DNA of 64,000 bases from Monoplex corrugatus (GCA_030674185.1 JAPXFY010000022.1:2561093-2625092); one strand, 5' to 3'; positions 35,133-46,724 are shown, counted from the stretch's first letter. Translations and numbers: made by a program. Notes: generated from the sequence alone by a model not told the origin.

Positions 35133-35292
35133 CTGATTTTCACAGCTGACGTAAAAGAATATGCATCGAGCATTGTGGAGTCACCTGTCTCGTATGAATC
35201 GCAAATATTTGCCTGGAAAAAAATCAGCTTAACGCTAATCCCATTTGAAAGAAAATATGTTGAGTTCACTGACAAAATTTGGGGTGGATACG
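35133..35292 (+). CDS. Candidate upstream exon of the receptor at 36683-37945
   Basis: A 160-bp open segment bordered by an acceptor-like TTTCACATCCAG (ending 35132) and a strong donor, G|GTAAGT (35293 onward). It encodes LIFTADVKEYASSIVES through VEFTDKIWGGY, then a phase-1 break after G35292. The acceptor-like TTATAAACAG ending at 36682 would complete the codon as GAC and enter exactly the frame of the receptor (TSLKRYGNIKL). The correct phase argues that the two belong together. No named domain recognised; an extracellular position is inferred from being N-terminal to the first helix. Confidence 0.5.
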
Positions 35293-36682
35293 GTAAGTTT
35301 ATATGTAAGTATATGATTATAAAGGTGGTTAATGTTTTAAGCACTGTCATTTTAACAAGTTGTTTTGACTGTCTTGTGGAAAATAGCAAAACACCTCATA
35401 CAAAGGATAAATCTAAATGATTATCACTTTTACCATTTTCCTTTCTTTAAACAAATGTAAATGAATTGTTTAAATTCGTTTTGATGTCTGAAATTATGTG
35501 AAACGGCTCAGACAAAGATCACATTGTCTACATGATTTTCTAGAACTATCTAAATATAACATGGTATCCTCCGTAAGCTGAGATTTGAGTGTTTCTACAG
35601 CATTTGCCATTTTCACCCCTTTGATGTGTTCTTTCTCATATAAAGAACGACAACATTTCTACACAACTAAGATACAGGTCAAATGGGCATGTGTCATGCA
35701 CATACTCTATTCAGTATTAAACCAGGTTAATGCAGTCTTCATTTACCATGGCTCATGATATGTTACATGTTTTGATAACTTGACAGAACAAAGCTGTCTA
35801 AGGTTCTTCAAATAAACGACAGAGATATGCTATCAGACGCCTTTTAAAAATCTGCAAACACTGTTAAACCAAGGAGGGTATGTTCTTGAGTATGAACAAA
35901 AATTGTATACTATAACATATAGTCATTATTTTTTCTCCGTAGTAGATGAATTTCTTGAATAAGAATAGATAATATTGGTTTCGACACTGCATGTTATAAG
36001 CTGTATTAAACGATGTACTTAACCATCATTGTTTAGAAACCACTTACCTTATAGAACTCTAGGCAAACATGTGATTGTCCTCTGTCTTTCTGTAATGTAA
36101 TAGACATATGTTGTTGAAATACGAAGAATGAACCCCAATCTTCCTAGACCAATCTCGAAGATTCCCTGATAAATCAATAACATCCTGAATTTTTTTTAAT
36201 CTTTTATGTTATATTGCACTCTAATACTTCTGTTTTCTGAAACTTTTCTTCTCTTGATGTTATATAGGATTCTTTATCGTTGTTTTTTCATTTTTGTCTA
36301 TATTTTTGTCAGTTCAACATCATAAAGTAGTCCACACACAAAAGGAGCATCTTTTATGTTAGTGGTGTAAATTCGATATTTATGTTGCAGGATTTCATCA
36401 ACGTTAATATCATATCACTCACATGATCTTTACTTCATCATATGTGTCCACAATGATGAATGAAAATAACACATTGTTTTTACTGGCTTGATTTGCTTCA
36501 AAGTCAAGATATTTCACATATTTCTCTGGTTCTTTAATGGATATACAAAACATATAAGAATATTCAGAAATTAGCTTTGATAATCTGGTTGATGCTCTGC
36601 ACAAATGGTATTAATAATTTTGATTCTTTGTATGATAGTTTTGCTACAACTTAAACATTCATTGTCTTCATGTTATAAACAG
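35293..36682 (+). other. Candidate intron
   Basis: AT-rich, about 1.4 kb, begins GTAAGT and ends TTATAAACAG. No repeat recognised. It is defined only by the two splice-site matches and phase agreement. Confidence 0.45.
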
Positions 36683-37945
36683 ACACATCACTTAAAAGAT
36701 ACGGTAACATAAAATTGGAGTGGGATGATTCTCACACCACAATGATACCAAATCTTAAGGGTACGATGATCACGTTGCTTCCAGTTGTGAGCGACATTTT
36801 TACTGCAACCATCCAACCTACGTATTCAGTGCACGGTCATTTGACAACTGTCAGCCATAACACGTCACTTCAGGATGGGTGTATTGAAGTCAGATTTAGT
36901 GAGATGGAGTTCGTACCTTGGGACAATCCTGACAACATTATTAGTGAGGAGACTGAAAAAATCATTGATACAGTTAAAAACAACATGCTTGCATTTCTTT
37001 TCCTGATTGGTGGACCAGCCAACGTTGTCAACATGGCAGTTTTCTACAGACAGGGCCTTAAGGATCGTGTCATCCTGTGTCTCTTTGCCTTGTCTTTAGC
37101 TGATGGACTGCACTTAGTTGTGTCCATGTTGCTTCATGGAGAGCAACTATATTTACAGTTCACATCGACGGAACGATACGGTCCTATGATAACATTCCTT
37201 ATGGATATAAATTTTGCAGGATTTCACGGGATTTATCTTGTTTCTCAGTCTTGTCTCCATCATTGCCTTAGAAAGATGCTACTGTGTCCTCAGACCAATG
37301 AAAATACAGACTCTGATGCGCACTAGAACAATGGCTGCTATCATTGTGGCTGTGTATGTCATAGTATTAAGCCTGTTTTTCATTGCGGCATTTCGATATC
37401 GTATTGGGTGTATTCATGATTCTGAATCCGGTGTGGCGTTAAAGACATTTATAGCTGGAAAATTGTATAGTGAGCACAAAGAATTATCTGACGTTCTGGA
37501 TGGGTACGTGTTTGGTATTGCCCTTCCTGGGATCGTAATGGTAGTGGTGATGACATCAACGATAATTACTGCCGTGAAACTTCGTCAGATTGTCACTTGG
37601 CGTGCTGGCACTTCGTCATCACTTTCACAACGGGAAGTGGCTTTGACCAAGATGCTGATCGGTAATTCCATTTTGTTCCTTGCTTGTGTGACTCCTCTTG
37701 CACTGTGTCACCTGTGTTGGCTGTTTTTCCCTGAAATGAATTCTGGGCGACGCTATCATAATGTATACGTGGCATCTATGTGGGTCGGTCAAATATTCAC
37801 GTTCATAAACGCCAGCTTCAACTTCTTCGTGTATTACACAATGAGTTCTCGATACAGGGAAACAGTTCACAGTTTCTGCAGCACAAAAATTAACATCAGG
37901 TTAAAAAGATGCTGTGTTCAATCCTTACGAAAACATGACAAGTAG
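36683..37945 (+). pseudogene. Rhodopsin-like seven-transmembrane receptor, one frameshift
   Basis: Plasma-membrane receptor of class A type, ligand unknown. The first frame runs from the acceptor at 36683 (first ATG at 36742) to about 37220. It holds an extracellular N-terminal region of about 85-95 residues, then helix 1 (NNMLAFLFLIGGPANVV), helix 2 (LCLFALSLADGLHLVVSML) and the start of helix 3. A frame change between about 37200 and 37235 continues into the second frame: helix 3 with LERCYC in place of DRY, helix 4 (IIVAVYVIVLSLFFIA), helix 5 (GIALPGIVMVVVM), helix 6 (ILFLACVTPLALCHLC) and helix 7 with NASFNFFVYY as the NPxxY variant, then a basic tail. One shift in an otherwise intact gene could be a base-call error. 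Mollusc lineage-expanded orphan receptors look like this. Confidence 0.75.
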
Positions 37946-38104
37946 ATGCAACTGAAAATATTTTACCCTCCCGTTTTTTTCTTTTCTTTCTAAACTCGTT
38001 TTTCGTGAATCTACCAATAAATGGTAGACCTTCTTCTCTCCTTCTGTCTTACTTTACAATGAACGCAGAAACTATACATAGCATTAAATTAATGTATAAT
38101 GTTA
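37946..38104. other. Receptor 3' flank
   Basis: Contains CCAATAAATGG (38014-38024), a possible AATAAA polyadenylation signal about 70 bp after the receptor stop. Confidence 0.45.
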
Positions 38105-38613
38105 ACAACGTAGATCAGTGGTATCAAGAAACCGGATTGACAATCAACCCCACCAAAGCACAAATACAAGTTCTGTATCCTTGACAACAAAGCGGCGAGT
38201 GAAAAATATCCATCAGTTACGTTCAGAGGAACCACAATCGAGCGAACAAACAACTTACGCTATCTTGGCATCGATGAATCTACTTCAAAAAGTGCAAAAT
38301 GGAGTAGGGACCCTAGAATAGCACAAAGCAATGAACAGTATGGACCTAAAAAATATCACGTGGATCCACTGCCCTAGATACGCTGGTGTTAAGGGAAATG
38401 AACAGACTAATGAACTTTCAGGCAATGCTATTACAACAAAAATTCTCCATCTGTGAAAGTCTGAAGTCCTCAGACACCTTAAATCATACCTGCGTGAACA
38501 AAATGTGAGTCATCATACTATCGAACGTCTTACCCGAAAGGAATAGATAGAGGAAGTGGCCGGAAATCCGCTATGAAAGGAAAAACAAGAGCTATCACAT
38601 CACTAATCAGCCC

Positions 38614-38931
38614 AACATTGGTATCCATTAGTCATTATTACCTTACACCTCCTACACGCATGGATTCACTGCACGCACCATTGTCTTTGTTGTTTACACT
38701 CACCTGTGTCGTAGCGCTGTCGCCGTGACCCTGCCTCATCAACGACTGACTGTGTAGTCGCTGATGAGGCCGGGTCACGGCGACAGCGCTACGACACAGG
38801 TGAGTGTAAACAACAAAGACAATGGGGCGTGCAGTGTATCCATGCGTGTAGGTGGTGTAAGGTAATAATGACTAATGGATTTAGTAAAACCTACGTGGCG
38901 GACTGCTATAATTTGTCAAAACATTGGTATC
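38614..38931. mobile_element. Foldback insertion with 12-bp target duplication
   Basis: AACATTGGTATC occurs at 38614-38625 and again at 38920-38931. Removing the 294 bp between restores a continuous LINE sequence. The insert is mostly one large palindrome (38623-38880) plus a 39-bp non-palindromic right end (38881-38919). Confidence 0.85.
38623..38880. repeat. 258-bp near-perfect palindrome
   Basis: Arms 38623-38747 and 38756-38880 (125 bp each) with about 5 mismatches around an 8-nt loop (GACTGTGT). A transcript in either direction would fold into one long hairpin. Confidence 0.95.
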
Positions 38932-39010
38932 ATCTCAAAAGTAACACTGCACAAACTCTTATAGCGTTGAATGGAAAATGTTTGGGCTTTTCCTGAAACA
39001 GAGATAAAGG

Positions 39011-39378
39011 AAAGATGAAGGAAAGGAAAAGACAACTGGAAAACAAGCAACTTTGCTTAATTATTTGTGTTTGTGTTTGTAAGCTATTTGTTGATTGTTA
39101 TCCAGATTGTCTGTAAGTTTTTCATGATATGTATATGTGGTTGTTTCCTCTTTGCTGTTGTTGTTGTTGCTGTTGTTGTTGTTGTAGCTGTTGTCACTGG
39201 CGATCATGCTGTATGGATATAGGTGTGTATGTATGAATGTATGTGTGCATGTCTGTATACGAGCATGTGGGTATGTGCATGTATTTACTGTTGTTATTTT
39301 CATCTCTTACCTGTTTATTTATCTACATACTCCTTTAGTTTGTATTTATTCATTCGCCTACTTCCTTACTTTTTATTC

Positions 39379-39412
<34 letters not shown>

Positions 39413-39504
39413 CTATCTATGATTAAGAAAATACTGTCTTCACCTAATTAATACACAGCTGAACATTTGTGCATTGACGTGGGGGGGGGGGGGGGGGGGG
39501 TTCT
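39011..39504. repeat. Simple-sequence-rich stretch
   Basis: Holds (GTTGTT)n at 39157-39185, (TTAC)n at 39382-39411 and a G(20) run at 39481-39500. No gene. Confidence 0.85.
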
Positions 39505-39509
39505 GTCAT

Positions 39510-39795
39510 ATGAGACGAGTTTATACAGAATATTTAGTTGTGCTGTGATTCAGACCTTTAATTATTCATTTATTGACTTCATATATAATTATGTTCCTTT
39601 CGTGAAGGTTAGATACACAGATACACATGTCATTTACATGCAACCAAGATTATTCCAGCGATAGTCCGAGAAAATACCAATAATGAAATTATAGACTAGA
39701 TAAAACATAGTCTAGGTAGGGCCTCAGGACCTGGCCAGCTCATGTGTTTATGTGCAGGCTTAAGGCTTGTGCCATGATTACCATACACACGGCAC
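39510..39795 (+). repeat. Dispersed repeat, copy 2
   Basis: Partner of 30860-31140. Shares GTAGGGCCTCAGGACCTGG, CCAGCTCATG and GCTTAAGGCTTGTGCCA, with several short gaps. Confidence 0.75.
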
Positions 39796-40292
39796 ATATG
39801 ACGTAAGTGTATGTGAAATTCGTTCCGGGCGCGAAGACGTGGTCTTGAGAAACTGAAACTGAAAATGTACATTCTTATTGGATAATGTTTGGCTTTTGTG
39901 ATTAATGTATAGTCTTTTTCAAGAGTGTGACCCTAGTAAATGGTCATGTTATTATGTGTATTATGGATGATGTTTTGATATAGGGTACACTATTTGGAGA
40001 TGATGTGCAAGCATACAAAGAATTTACAATGATGGTTGGTCATTTTGGAAAAAAAAATCATATATATCTTGAAAACTGATGATGGCAAATGGATGGTGCA
40101 GAGCACTAGTCAAAGATTTCTGTTTATATCAAGAAACTGCGCAGTCTCGTTGCGTGGCACAGTCATTAGCACATCAGACTAACGTCTAAAGTTCAAAGAT
40201 CTGAGTCCAATCATTCAAGTCATTACGGGATTTAAAAGGAGCATCAGCAAATGGCTCGTTATGCCAAAGACAGAAAGGGAGGACACTGTATC
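39796..40292. other. Intergenic, weak SINE-like patch
   Basis: At 40148-40215 the phrase GTGGCACAGTCATTAGC followed 30-odd bases later by CTGAGTCCAATC has A-box/B-box spacing of a tRNA-derived SINE but is too degraded to name. Confidence 0.3.
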
Positions 40293-40299
40293 TGTCCAA

Positions 40300-40965
40300 G
40301 ATAATCAAGTGTTCCTGACGAGGCCTCACATCAGTCACAGCCAGCTCTGTCCACAGATAATCAGGTGTTCCTGATGAGGCCTCACATCAGTCACAGCCAG
40401 CTCTGTCCACAGATAATCAGGTGTTCCTGACGAGGCCTCACATCAGTCACAGCCAGCTCTGTCCACAGATAATCAGGTGTTCCTGACGAGGCCTCACATC
40501 AGTCACAGCCAGCTCTGTCCACAGATAATCAAGTGTTCCTGACGAGGCCTCACATCAGTCACAGCCAGCTCTGTCCACAGATAATCAGGTGTTCCTGACG
40601 AGGCCTCACATCAGTCACAGCCAGCTCTGTCCACAGATAATCAGGTGTTCCTGACGAGGCCTCACATCAGTCACAGCCAGCTCTGTCCACAGATAATCAG
40701 GTGTTCCTGACGAGGCCTCACACATCAGTCACAGCCAGCTCTGTCCACAGATAATCAGGTGTTCCTGATGAGGCCTCACACCAGTCACAGCCAGCTCTGT
40801 CCACAGATAATCAGGTGTTCCTGATGAGGCCTCACACCAGTCACAGCCAGCTCTGTCCACAGATAATCAAGCGTTCCTGACGAGGCCTCACATCAGTCAC
40901 AGCCAGCTCTGTCCACAGATAATCAGGTGTTCCTGACGAGGCCTCACACCAGTCACAGCCAGCTC
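40300..40965. repeat. 56-bp minisatellite, about 12 copies
   Basis: The unit contains GATAATCAGGTGTTCCTGAC, GAGGCCTCACATCAGTCACA and GCCAGCTCTGTCCACA, nearly identical between copies. Variable sites: GTGTT/GCGTT, GACGAGG/GATGAGG, CATCAG/CACCAG, and one copy with an extra CA. Confidence 0.97.
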
Positions 40966-41447
40966 AACTCTCTGACCACCAAGCTCCATGGCACCCTGCA
41001 GTGAGTGGAACAACGTCTGGTCACACTCATTGTCAGATGTGATCTGACCGTAAAGGTGAGTGGCAGATGCAAGAAAAGAAAAAGAAGAATTAGAGTATTT
41101 GTCAAACCAAGTTGAGAAAAATTCGTCCTCCTACCACTGTTTGAAGAAGACTTTTAAGCCCTCACAAACACGATTTCAACCAAGTCATGACAGGAATAGT
41201 TACAAATGTTTTAAGGATGAGTTATACAAAATTCAAGCCATAGAATCACAAGTAATGTTTTGGAGATGTATGACATTAGAAGGTGCTCAAAAGCAAATAA
41301 GAATATTGAGAAAGAACAGGAGAAATACAGCGCTGTAAACAATTCAATTGATGAAGAAATGAAGAAATCGAGCGAAAGCTGGATTGAACAACAATTAGAA
41401 AGCACTGAAAAAAAAAACACTTGACAAAAACCACACAAGGAACGCTT
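40966..41447. other. Intergenic, nothing recognised
   Basis: A Lys/Glu-rich open frame at 41060-41338 has no recognisable domain and no splice or promoter support. Confidence 0.35.
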
Positions 41448-42629
41448 TTAACTCTTCCTGTACGTTAAGGGTTTTCAGACTGGACGCAGGGTTCATCTGG
41501 ACCTATTTTGGAACAGGGGGTAAGGTCAGTAAAACACTTGTAGATATGTTTGTATTCAACATAGAACAAAAAGGTTGTTATTGGGTTGTGCAGAATTGAA
41601 TTCTAAACAACATACAGGTAATAACACCATGACAATTTTCATTATGTAAAACTTAACTTGTGAGTTTTGGATGCATACTATTTGATGCAGATAATTTTTT
41701 ATGCATACAGTTAGTATTAACTAAGCTCCAGCCAACCAGGTAATCCATATAGCTCAAGAGTCAAAGAAGAAAAAATATTCCTCAACAATCAGTAAATGAA
41801 CACAGCACCAAAAAAGTTCATTTTTCATATAACATGAAGTTGCATAACACTGATCATTGTCAGGTCACGCACCTAAAATAAGAAAACTACTATTATTACA
41901 CCACTGTCCACCCCAGGCTTGCACTGGTGTTAGGCCTACTTTGAGCAGGCCTGCCTCTATCCTTGTCACTCTCTCCCTTACAACCCACATCACCATTTTC
42001 ACTCCCAGGCTTGCACTGGTGTTAGGCCTACTTTGAGCAGGCCTGCCTCTATCCTTGTCACTCTCCCCCTACAACCCACATCACCACTGTCACCAGGAGA
42101 ATCAGCCGATCTGCCTTGTTCCTGCCCCAATGTGTCTGTAAAAGAAACAGAACGGGAGAAGCGTGGTCTCTTTGCAGAACAAGAAGGCCCTTCACGATTG
42201 TCAACACTCGCTTCTTCTGACTCGGCACTTGATGCACTCTCAACAAAGCTACCATCACTGTCACTGGCAGCTATTTCATCATCACTTTTGTCAAAATTTT
42301 CTGAAAAAATGCGACAGCCTTAGCAGCAGTGAGCCTAACAGGACACCGACTGCCTGACGCGTTGGCAACTCAACTTACGAAAGAGAAAACATATCAACAA
42401 ACGAGGTGCACACACAAAGAAAACACATGGAATGACAAAGCAAAATGGCTGAAAAGGAAGAGGAAGTATCCGACTGTCATTATCTGCCGTCATGCAGTTG
42501 TGTGTCGTTAAATGGGGAAGAAACGCAAGTACAAAGTGACGAACCGTGCCGAGCGCTGTGAGCGGCTCGACGGCCATATTGAAAGTCACAGTCTCATAGC
42601 GGCTTGCCGGACCGGACAGGAAGAATTAA
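41448..42629 (-). mobile_element. Non-autonomous piggyBac-like element A
   Basis: Bounded by TTAA at 41448-41451 and 42626-42629, the piggyBac target duplication. Terminal inverted repeats are TTAACTCTTCCTGTACG (left) and, read inward on the minus strand, TTAATTCTTCCTGTCCG (right). Inside, the minus strand at about 42310-42080 encodes an acidic, Ser/Asp-rich stretch (NFDKSDDEIAASDSDGS...SSAESEEAS) typical of the N-terminal part of piggyBac transposases. No catalytic domain remains. A 95-bp internal direct duplication lies at 41911-41996 and 42006-42090. Confidence 0.75.
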
Positions 42630-43090
42630 GATCGTAAAAGTCTTAACCAAACAGAAGCAAAATCAGCATCATTCACGACAAAGATGGCAACTGCCTCACA
42701 CAGGGCAAAAGACATCATTAAAAAGTGAACTGAGTACTGGTCTGAATCCTACAAAAACGGAGCAAATGAGAAGCACTTGTGCTAACAGTACCACATTCAT
42801 CAAATGAGGATGACTTCCTGTCAAGGCAGTTTTGTTCATCTTCTTTTTGTTTTCTTCTTTACTTTCTCGTTTACAGACAGGAGTGTTTTATCAGGTCAGC
42901 ATGCCTGGTTTACCTGGGCCTGTGTGTGTTTCTTTTCGCGTGCTTTTTGCTCTGTGTTTGTGAACAGTTGTTCTGTCAACTTGTGTTGGAGGACTAAGTT
43001 ATGGTTTACGTGGGCCTGTGTGTGTGCATTTTTGCGTGCTTTTTGAGCTCTTTTTTGTGAACAGTAGTTCTGTCAACTTGTTGTGTTGGC
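42630..43090. repeat. Spacer with a two-copy 117-bp duplication
   Basis: TGGTTTACCTGGGCCTGTGTGTG (42904) and TGGTTTACGTGGGCCTGTGTGTG (43001) start two related stretches, each ending near TGTGAACAG(T/T)(T/A)GTTCTGTCAACTTG. The region before 42890 has no recognised feature. Confidence 0.7.
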
Positions 43091-43551
43091 TGGATAAGTA
43101 AAGAGTTGCCAGTTGGTGTCTGGGCCCCCTTCTGCTACAGTCGGTTTGCAGTTAGAGTAGTTAGGGCCAGTCCCTGGTCGACGTCTCACTTGTAGTTGGA
43201 CTTGGTGTCCTAGAAGTGGAAGAATTTCTGTGTGTCTGTGTAAAATGTGTTACCAGGAGTCAGTCGATGCTTGGGGCCCCTCTGCTACAGTCAGTGTGCA
43301 GTTAGGGTGGTTAGGACTAGTCTCTGGTCAAAGTTTCACTTGTACTTGTACTTGGTGTCCTAGAAGTGGAAGAGTTTGTGTGTCTTGTGAAAAATATGTA
43401 GCCAGGAGTCAGTTGATGTCTGGTCCCTTCTGCTACAGTCGGTTTGCAGTTAGGGTTGTTAGGGCCAGTCTCTGGTCAGTGTTCACTTGTAGTTGGACGT
43501 TGTGTCCTAGAAGTGGAAGAGTTTCTGCGTGTCTGTTGTTTAAGGCAGGAT
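43091..43551. repeat. About 150-bp tandem repeat, copies 1-3
   Basis: TCTGCTACAG recurs at 43131, 43281 and 43429. Each unit runs through GTTAGGGCCAGTC(T/C)CTGGTC and GTCCTAGAAGTGGAAGA. Copy 4 lies at 44590-44745, on the far side of the inserted piggyBac-like element B. Confidence 0.92.
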
Positions 43552-44589
43552 TTAACTCTTTCAGCCTGCGCCCGACAAATTGTTGGGCATGACTGATCGC
43601 CTCTCAGCTCCTTCACCCAACAAATTGTCAGGCGCACACATCCACTCACTTTCGGTTTCATTTGTATGAATATTCATTACGGAAGGGACGTTACTCCGTC
43701 ACTCTTCCCTTCTGATAACTTGAAGATTCTGCCAAGTCTTTTGAAGCAATTTGACGCAGTTTTTTTGTTGTTTTTTTTGACGTCAAGATGATTAAACAAG
43801 ATCACTACACAGTGCAACAAGTTTTGGATGAAATCCTCCTCCATAAAGGCAGTGACTTTGAGCCTGAAACAGAAGAAACGGCCTTAATCGAGTGTATCTT
43901 CCTCGCAACGACCGAAAATTGATGAAATTGATGAAACAGGTGGAAAATCAACCATCAACATCAAGTGGGCGTGTTCATATTGATGCTTCTAGAATTCTCC
44001 GACATACTTTACGGCAAGAAAGCGACTGTGACAGTGATAATGAGAATGAAGGCTCCTTTGTCACTATCTTGTCGTACAGTATGTCAGAGCGATCTCCGGC
44101 CCCACTACCACCACCACCACCATCCTTAACTCATGATAGGGCCTCTGAATTGAGTGTATCCCACATTTGCAGAAAAAGTGTTCCTTTTTCCTTGATTTTT
44201 TCGACATTGTGGATATTATGGTATTTAAGACAATTTCAAAATAATGATACCTATTTTGTAGTATCTCCTTATGTGTTCCTTGTGTGCATTGTGATTTTAG
44301 TGTGCCTCTTTAATTGTGAATATAAATAAATAATAAAAATCAATTTTTTTGTAGTTTTTGTAAATTTTCATAAAACTTTAACTAAGACTAAAGGCATCAA
44401 ATGATCTGAAAATTATATATGAAAGAGAACATTTACATATCAGCAAGCATACAAAACTTATGTTTCATCAAGCATTTTTTGAGATATAGGTATTTTATTG
44501 GGGTACCCGTTGATTGTACAGTTCCCCCCCAAAACCCCCCAGGCTGGGAGTGCATTTCTCTTGTAAAACAGACAGGGCTGAAGAGTTAA
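43552..44589 (+). mobile_element. Non-autonomous piggyBac-like element B
   Basis: TTAA at both ends (43552-43555 and 44586-44589), with inverted termini CTCTTTCAGCCTG on the left and CAGGGCTGAAGAG on the right. The insertion splits a 150-bp tandem repeat, and excision in silico would restore a unit of about 159 bp. The right 260 bp (44330-44589) is the same sequence as the piggyBac-like right end found in each 1.7-kb unit at 51-62 kb. Confidence 0.85.
43788..43922 (+). pseudogene. N-terminal relic of a piggyBac-like transposase
   Basis: 44 codons from ATG: YTVQQVLDEILL then GSDFEPETEE, the pattern at the start of many piggyBac transposases (short helix then acidic SDFEP-like motif). The frame ends early. 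A second frame from 43892 continues acidic (DCDSDNENEG). No DDD catalytic region remains. Confidence 0.5.
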
Positions 44590-45745
44590 GTAAAGAGACG
44601 AGAGTTGATGTCTAGTGCCCATCTGCTACAGTCGGTTTGCATTTAGGGTGATTAGGGCCAGTCTCTGGTCAGTGTTCACTTGTAGTTCGACGTTGTGTCC
44701 TAGAAGTGGAAGAGTTTCTGTGTGTCTTTGTCTAATGTGTAGCCTTCCATATACCTCCCGGTCTGTAGGGGTAGGTTGCTTCTTTATTTTGTCTGTGTAG
44801 TGGGTCAAAATCCATAGTGTCCTGTGCCACAGTCATCGTTTATGTCTGTGTTTGGCCCAAGGCTCTATGAGAAAGGCGAACATGTCTGAGCTGCTGTAAC
44901 GGTGACGAACGTGCAGAGCAAGTACGGCTGGTGGGCGTTTCTGCAGCAGCTTACCGCCTTTCCTGTTGGCTCTCTGCTCCTGAGACGGTCCAAAGGAGTG
45001 AGGGTGGCGAGCTGGACTACAGGCATGCTGAAGCTCTTGTGTCTCTTCAGTCTTCAGTGTCCACCGCCCCATCGCTATCACCGGTCTTCAGCAAGCACGG
45101 TTGATGGGCGATTCCAACAGCAACTTCCTGCAGGATTCGGCAGTTAAGTGCTCGCTTGTTGCCCCTGTGATGGCCACCAGGGCGTGGGGTGGCGAGCCAG
45201 TAATCACCACGCTACGAGCCTTCTGCCCAGCTGTTTCGTCTTGGCTCATTCCTCATCATCATCCTGCTTGGGATTCATCATTCTACTGATTCGTAAATCT
45301 TCGGTCTACTTTCATTAATTATTCAGTCAACACCTGTTCGCCATTCATACGTTTATGAGACTCAAGAGAAATTTGAAAATCATAGTATTGGAACGTTTGT
45401 GTGAGACAGTAAACGTCACCCTTCGTGGGTCTGTTATGAAGGTGTTTTTCCTCCACATGAGGGTTGATACACATGTGAAGCAGTGGACGGGAGCAATTGA
45501 AAAAAAATTAACGTTAAATGCATTTATTCATTGCTTACATTGATTTTTTTTGGGGGGGCGGGGGTTGTTCCAAGGGCTTCGTGAGGCTGTTTTTGTGTAA
45601 TGCAATGTTGTTTTCCTTGATGCCACCTCGAGTGGTGATATATTTATGTTTATGATATGTGTGTATGGTCCGTGATGCATTGTTTGTGATTGAATAAGAT
45701 TTGTGTGAATGTATTTGTTCAAAGTTTTCCTTATTTTAGTTAGTG
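44590..45745. other. Repeat copy 4, then unassigned
   Basis: 44590-44745 is the fourth unit of the 150-bp repeat. The rest, to 45745, holds no domain I recognise. Confidence 0.5.
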
Positions 45746-46724
45746 GAAAGGGGTGTGAGAATAGGAAACGATATAAGCTCTGCAATGAGAATAGGAAATG
45801 ATATAAGCTCTTTCCAAAACATCAAAAGAGGAGTCATACAGGGTTGTGTTTTGTCACCTGATCTGTTTTCACTTTACAGTGAAAATATCACGAGAAACCT
45901 AGAGGAAGACCCTGGATTAAAGGTTGGAGGGAAAATGATAAACAACATTCGGTACGCAGATGACACCGTGCTAATTGCAGAAAATGAAAGGGATCTACAA
46001 AACCTTGTGAATATACTTGAAATAGAAAGCAAAGGTCAGGGTTGGAACTAAACAGCAGGAAGACTGAAGTCATGGTGATCAGTAAAAGACATGAAATCCC
46101 TTCATGCAAAATAACAGCAAACGACACAACCTTGAGACAGGTTGATAAGTTTAAATGCCTGCGAACGATCATTTCACCAGACGGCAGATGCACATCAGAA
46201 GTAGCCAGCAGAATTGGCCAAACCAAAACAGCATTCAAAAATATCACAAGCATTCTTACTAACAAATGCCTATCAATTAACACCAGGAAGAGAGTTCTTG
46301 AATGTTATATAGAACCAATACGTTTGTACGGTTGTGAGGCGTGGACAGTCAACAAGCAAAGCCAGAACAATATTGAGGCAGCCAAGATGTGGTTTCATAG
46401 AAGAATGTTGAGGGTTCCATGGACAGCAAAGAAAACAAACGAGACAGTCTTGATGGAGGCAGACACAAGTAGATCATTCATAAGGAAGATTAGGAAAAGG
46501 CAGGCAACATTTATAGGCCATTTTATGAGGAAAGGGGATTTGGAACACCTGGTCACAATGGGAAAGCTGGAGGGAAAGAGAGCACCAGGTAAACCCAGGG
46601 AGAAAATACTAGACGGACTTGCAGAGTGGCTGAAGACAAGGAGGGTGGAAGAGATGCTTGAGACAACAGGAGATAGAGACAGATGGAAGTCCATGATCAC
46701 CAATGCCATGTGGCAGGGCACCTA

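Larger units (their letters stand above)
38105..39010 (+). mobile_element. RNase H-type LINE remnant (I/R1 group)
   Basis: Pieces of an RT-RNase H polyprotein in order: WYQETGLTINPTKAQ (38120-38165), RTNNLRYLGIDE (about 38240-38280), then a jump to ITWIHCPRYAGVKGNEQTNELSGNA (38354-38430, end of RNase H), LRHLKSYLREQNVSHHTIERL (38470-38535), and the 3'-most coding part that resumes after an insertion (ISKVTLHKLL-like, 38932-38965). Multiple stops. The palindromic insertion 38626-38919 splits it with a 12-bp duplication. Confidence 0.7.

Noticed and set aside
41060..41338. Small Lys/Glu-rich gene
   Set aside because: No domain, homology pattern, promoter or splice support, and it lies next to repeats.
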